In this document: positions 6,539-8,538 of the stretch, one piece after another
How the letters are laid out: each line of letters begins with the position of its first letter
Position numbering within the stretch: the first letter of the stretch is position 1
Assembly (NCBI GenBank): GCA_964502465.1
Contig: CAZCWX010000099.1
Location: 1-8,538, forward strand
Direction of reading: 5' to 3'
DNA from: CAZCWX01 sp964502465
GTDB taxonomy: Bacteria > Desulfobacterota > Binatia > Bin18
DNA: 8,538 bases
Program-made: the position numbers and the translations under genes
Notes under the pieces: model-generated
What the model was told of the DNA's origin: nothing
Database searches by the model: none
The model's input: the letters and a program-made list of their open reading frames with translations, nothing else

Positions 6539-6559
6539 ATAGCTATCAGCTTTCAGCAA
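6539..6559. repeat. Second TCAGCTT heptamer array
   Basis: ATAGCTA (degenerate), TCAGCTT and TCAGCAA form three 7-bp units in the same orientation as the array at 6197-6231. The last unit runs into the A-tract of the terminator. Confidence 0.65.
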
Positions 6560-6591
6560 AAAAACAGGGGCGAGAAATACTCTCGCCCCTG
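6558..6591 (-). terminator. Rho-independent terminator of the PEP-CTERM gene
   Basis: An 11-bp perfect stem, CAGGGGCGAGA (6565-6575) with TCTCGCCCCTG (6581-6591), closes a 5-nt loop. On the minus strand it is followed by seven T residues (plus-strand A7 at 6558-6564). It lies about 65 nt past the stop codon at 6658. The plus-strand side has no T-run, so it is directional. Confidence 0.93.
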
Positions 6592-6657
6592 CGGGGTGGA
6601 AGGAAGCAGTTTTGTCGAGGTGATTCCTGCCTCACCCCTACTGCCACGACTATAATA

Positions 6658-7257
6658 TTACGCCTTGTTCGCTTTGGCCCGCCTGCGGGCGGCAAGGGCA
6701 AGACTGGCAAGGCCAGAGCCGAGAAGCAGCAAGGAGGTTGGTTCGGGTGCTGCAGTGGAACCCCTTGTAGCAATCAACCACGGTGCCGTAGATGGATTCC
6801 CTGGCCCTGCCATAAGAGCTCCTGCGAATCCCTGATGCCAAGCCCCACCTTTATCCCAGTCAAGAGTGGGAGCGGGACCTAAAAGGGTGTAGTGAACGGC
6901 AAAGCTCAAGGTGCTCCCCTCTGGAATTCCTGGAAGCCCGAAAACATTAAACTCGTAAGCGCCGCCGCCCAAAGTGAACACGCCCCAACCCGTAGGTAAA
7001 GAAGTAGGATCAACCGCTGTAGCACCAAGATTAAAAACATCCCCTTCGAAGGTTAAAGCGAGCGAAACGAGATGATAATCGAGTAGCGGATCATCAACAT
7101 TAAAAAAGCTGTAGGTTGCTGTCCCTGTTGTCGTAGTGAAGGGATCATACCCAGCCCCAAGGTCTACATAACCGAGTAGGGGGATAGCTTGAGCTTTATT
7201 GACGAATCCTATGGAGGAACCCAGGATCATCAGAGCAGCCGCTGACGCAAGTTTCAT
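6658..7257 (-). CDS. PEP-CTERM sorting-domain protein, secreted, function unknown
   Basis: This 199-aa protein is a likely exosortase substrate. It begins with a signal peptide (MKLASAAALM..., hydrophobic to ~19) with a probable cleavage site after AQA at 22-24. The mature part is rich in Gly, Thr, Leu and aromatic residues and probably folds as beta strands. The C-terminus carries the full PEP-CTERM tripartite signal: PEP at 171-173, a hydrophobic helix 174-190, then RRR at 191-193. PEP-CTERM proteins are exported through Sec, cut by an exosortase, and end up at the surface or in extracellular polymer. No exosortase gene lies in this window. The called ATG at 7257 has no ribosome site. An ATG at 7277, with one extra A in the A-tract, would give MKNFLKKMKLAS, a more typical basic N-region. 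It is transcribed alone, with a strong terminator. Its upstream region is cut off by an insertion sequence. Confidence 0.88.
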   Translation of the reverse strand: MKLASAAALMILGSSIGFVNKAQAIPLLGYVDLGAGYDPFTTTTGTATYSFFNVDDPLLDYHLVSLALTFEGDVFNLGATAVDPTSLPTGWGVFTLGGGAYEFNVFGLPGIPEGSTLSFAVHYTLLGPAPTLDWDKGGAWHQGFAGALMAGPGNPSTAPWLIATRGSTAAPEPTSLLLLGSGLASLALAARRRAKANKA

Positions 7258-7287
7258 CTTTTTAAAAAATTTTTCATTGTTACTGTT

Positions 7288-8538
7288 GGGTGCATATCAA
7301 ATTTCTGGCAAAAGAGAGCGACATGGGGTAGAAGCAGTGTGAAGTTCAGAGGGGAGAGCGAGGAAAACTATGGCGCACGGGAAGAAAGCCCTACCGGAGG
7401 GAGTGAAGGTCACCTTTGAAGCAATCATGGGACGGCCCCGCGGGCGGGGGATCTTTGGGATCGAGGAAGCAGGGGACGAGGTGGCGCGGCAGGCGAAGTT
7501 GCAGCGGATGGCGGAGCGAATTGCGGCCTATGATCGAGGCTATGAGGGGAACCGGCGGCGGTGTCTACAGTGTGGGCAGTGGCAGAAGTACAAAGGGGAC
7601 GCTAGCCGGGAGGTCCTGGTGGAAGGCGGGACGTTGAGGGTCGTGCGCGCCTATTATGCGTGTCCGAGCTGTCAGAGGACGAGTTATCCCTTGGATGAGG
7701 AGTTGGGACTCGGCGAAGAACAAGAGCAAGGGCGGTTGCGGGAGAAGCTGGCGTTAGTGGCGGTGCTGGTGCCCTATCACCAAGCGCCGCAGGTGTGCCA
7801 GACCCTGCTGGGCAGTGAACGCTATGCGAGTAGCCTGCGCCGGGTAGCCTTACGGGAAGCCGAGCGGCTGACGAACAGCGGGCATCAGCAAACGTTACGC
7901 AAGCGGGAGCAGGACCGGATTTATTTGCAGATTGATGGGCAGCTGTGTCCAACGCGTGAGCCGCGGCAAGGTCCCGAGGATCGGGGGTATCGGGAAACCA
8001 AGGCGATGGTGGCCTTCTCGCAGGCCGATGGGGCAGAGGTCAGTACGGAGCGGCATGAACTGTTAGCCAAAGTGCTCAAAGCGCAGATTACGGCTTGTGA
8101 GTCGTTTCGGTCGCTCGTGGCGGACGTGTATCAGCAAGCTCATGGCCCGCAGGCCGCTGAAGTCATCGTGCTGGCCGATGGGGCGCACTGGATCTGGAAC
8201 TTGGTCGATGACCTCCTCCCCCACGCGGTGCAAATCCTCGACTTTAGCCACGCCACACACTACCTGTGGGAGGCGGCCAAACTGATCTACGAGGCAAAGT
8301 CTGCCTTTGTCCGGCCGTGGGTCAAGGAACGGGAAGACTTGTTGTTTGCGGATCAGGTCGCACAGGTGATTACGCATCTGCAGCGATTTGTGGATATCGC
8401 GCCGGACCTCGAGCCCATTATGCACTATTTCCAACACAACCAGGCGCGCATGCACTCCGGCACGTATCGGCAGCGAGGCTATTTCATTGGGTCGGGGGCG
8501 ATTGAGAGCGCGGGCAAACAACTGACGGCTGCACGCAT
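7288..8538 (+). mobile_element. Left part of an ISKra4-like insertion sequence (right end outside the window)
   Basis: The transposase gene from 7370 defines the element. The left end is placed at about 7288, where GGGTGCATATCAAATTT begins after the AT-rich 5' region of the PEP-CTERM gene. A GGG-type end is my expectation for the family, not proven here. The right inverted repeat and target duplication lie beyond the window, so the exact boundary is inferred. Confidence 0.6.
7370..8538 (+). CDS. ISKra4-like DDE transposase, 3' end cut by the window edge
   Basis: This frame stays open from the ATG at 7370 through 389 complete codons to the window edge. It starts MAHGKKALPEGVKVTFEAIM. A zinc-ribbon-like pair of CxxC motifs is at Cys65/Cys68 and Cys98/Cys101. 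The catalytic triad of the ISKra4 type is visible: Asp189 in YLQIDGQ, Asp270 in VLADGAHWIW followed by DFSHATHYLW, and Glu379 in YFIGSGAIESAGKQL. The IGSGxIES signature is strongly typical of the family. AGGA (7361-7364) gives a ribosome site just upstream of the ATG. No frameshift or stop is seen in the visible part, so the gene could be intact. The missing part would hold the C-terminal tail after the Glu. Codon use is GC-rich and regular. It is divergent from the PEP-CTERM gene, and its element lies directly against that gene's 5' end. Confidence 0.92.
   Translation, partial: MAHGKKALPEGVKVTFEAIMGRPRGRGIFGIEEAGDEVARQAKLQRMAERIAAYDRGYEGNRRRCLQCGQWQKYKGDASREVLVEGGTLRVVRAYYACPSCQRTSYPLDEELGLGEEQEQGRLREKLALVAVLVPYHQAPQVCQTLLGSERYASSLRRVALREAERLTNSGHQQTLRKREQDRIYLQIDGQLCPTREPRQGPEDRGYRETKAMVAFSQADGAEVSTERHELLAKVLKAQITACESFRSLVADVYQQAHGPQAAEVIVLADGAHWIWNLVDDLLPHAVQILDFSHATHYLWEAAKLIYEAKSAFVRPWVKEREDLLFADQVAQVITHLQRFVDIAPDLEPIMHYFQHNQARMHSGTYRQRGYFIGSGAIESAGKQLTAAR

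Noticed and set aside
7272..7300. Hybrid promoter reading from the IS end into the PEP-CTERM gene (TTGATA at 7295-7300, 17-bp spacer)
   Set aside because: The matching -10 position reads ATGAAA, only 2 of 6 to consensus, so it is too weak to list as a feature.
8063..8521. 152-aa minus-strand open frame
   Set aside because: It lies wholly opposite the transposase, whose DDE motifs are read on the plus strand; coding-strand shadow.

Overview
The window looks like a piece of an uncultivated bacterial chromosome. Family III CoA-transferases, a PEP-CTERM exosortase substrate, a 23S-IVP-type four-helix-bundle gene, an ISKra4-like transposase and many short palindromic repeats together suggest a Deltaproteobacteria-like lineage (for example Binatota, Desulfobacterota or Tectomicrobia). 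This is an inference; no rRNA or taxonomic marker gene is present.

Positions 1-209 hold a MITE-like inverted repeat and no gene. Positions 210-6109 hold five minus-strand genes. In transcription order they are: a family III CoA-transferase that appears to lack the catalytic Asp (6109-4898), a second family III CoA-transferase that has it (4845-3628), a four-helix-bundle protein (3579-3172), a ketopantoate-reductase-family oxidoreductase (3077-2103), and an unusual two-part protein (1910-210) with an N-formylglutamate-amidohydrolase-like front half and a lipocalin/AttH-like back half. A sigma70-type promoter (6160-6188) stands in front of the first gene. The likely theme is CoA-thioester and carboxylate metabolism, but no substrate can be read from the sequence.

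The four-helix-bundle gene looks like a passenger. It sits between arrays of 7-bp repeats that are inverted relative to each other. Its start codon lies inside one array, and that array abuts the stop codon of the upstream CoA-transferase. Heptamer arrays of unrelated sequence recur in other spacers (4861-4888, 6197-6231, 6539-6559).

Positions 6110-6657 are non-coding and repeat-rich. They hold the promoter, nested MITE/REP-like palindromes and a strong intrinsic terminator for the next gene. Positions 6658-7257 (minus) encode a small secreted PEP-CTERM protein whose signal-peptide start may be shortened by a one-base homopolymer change. From about 7288 to the window end is the left part of an ISKra4-like insertion sequence on the plus strand, with its transposase reading frame open at the edge. 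This element lies about 30 bp from the PEP-CTERM start codon and may have removed that gene's original promoter.
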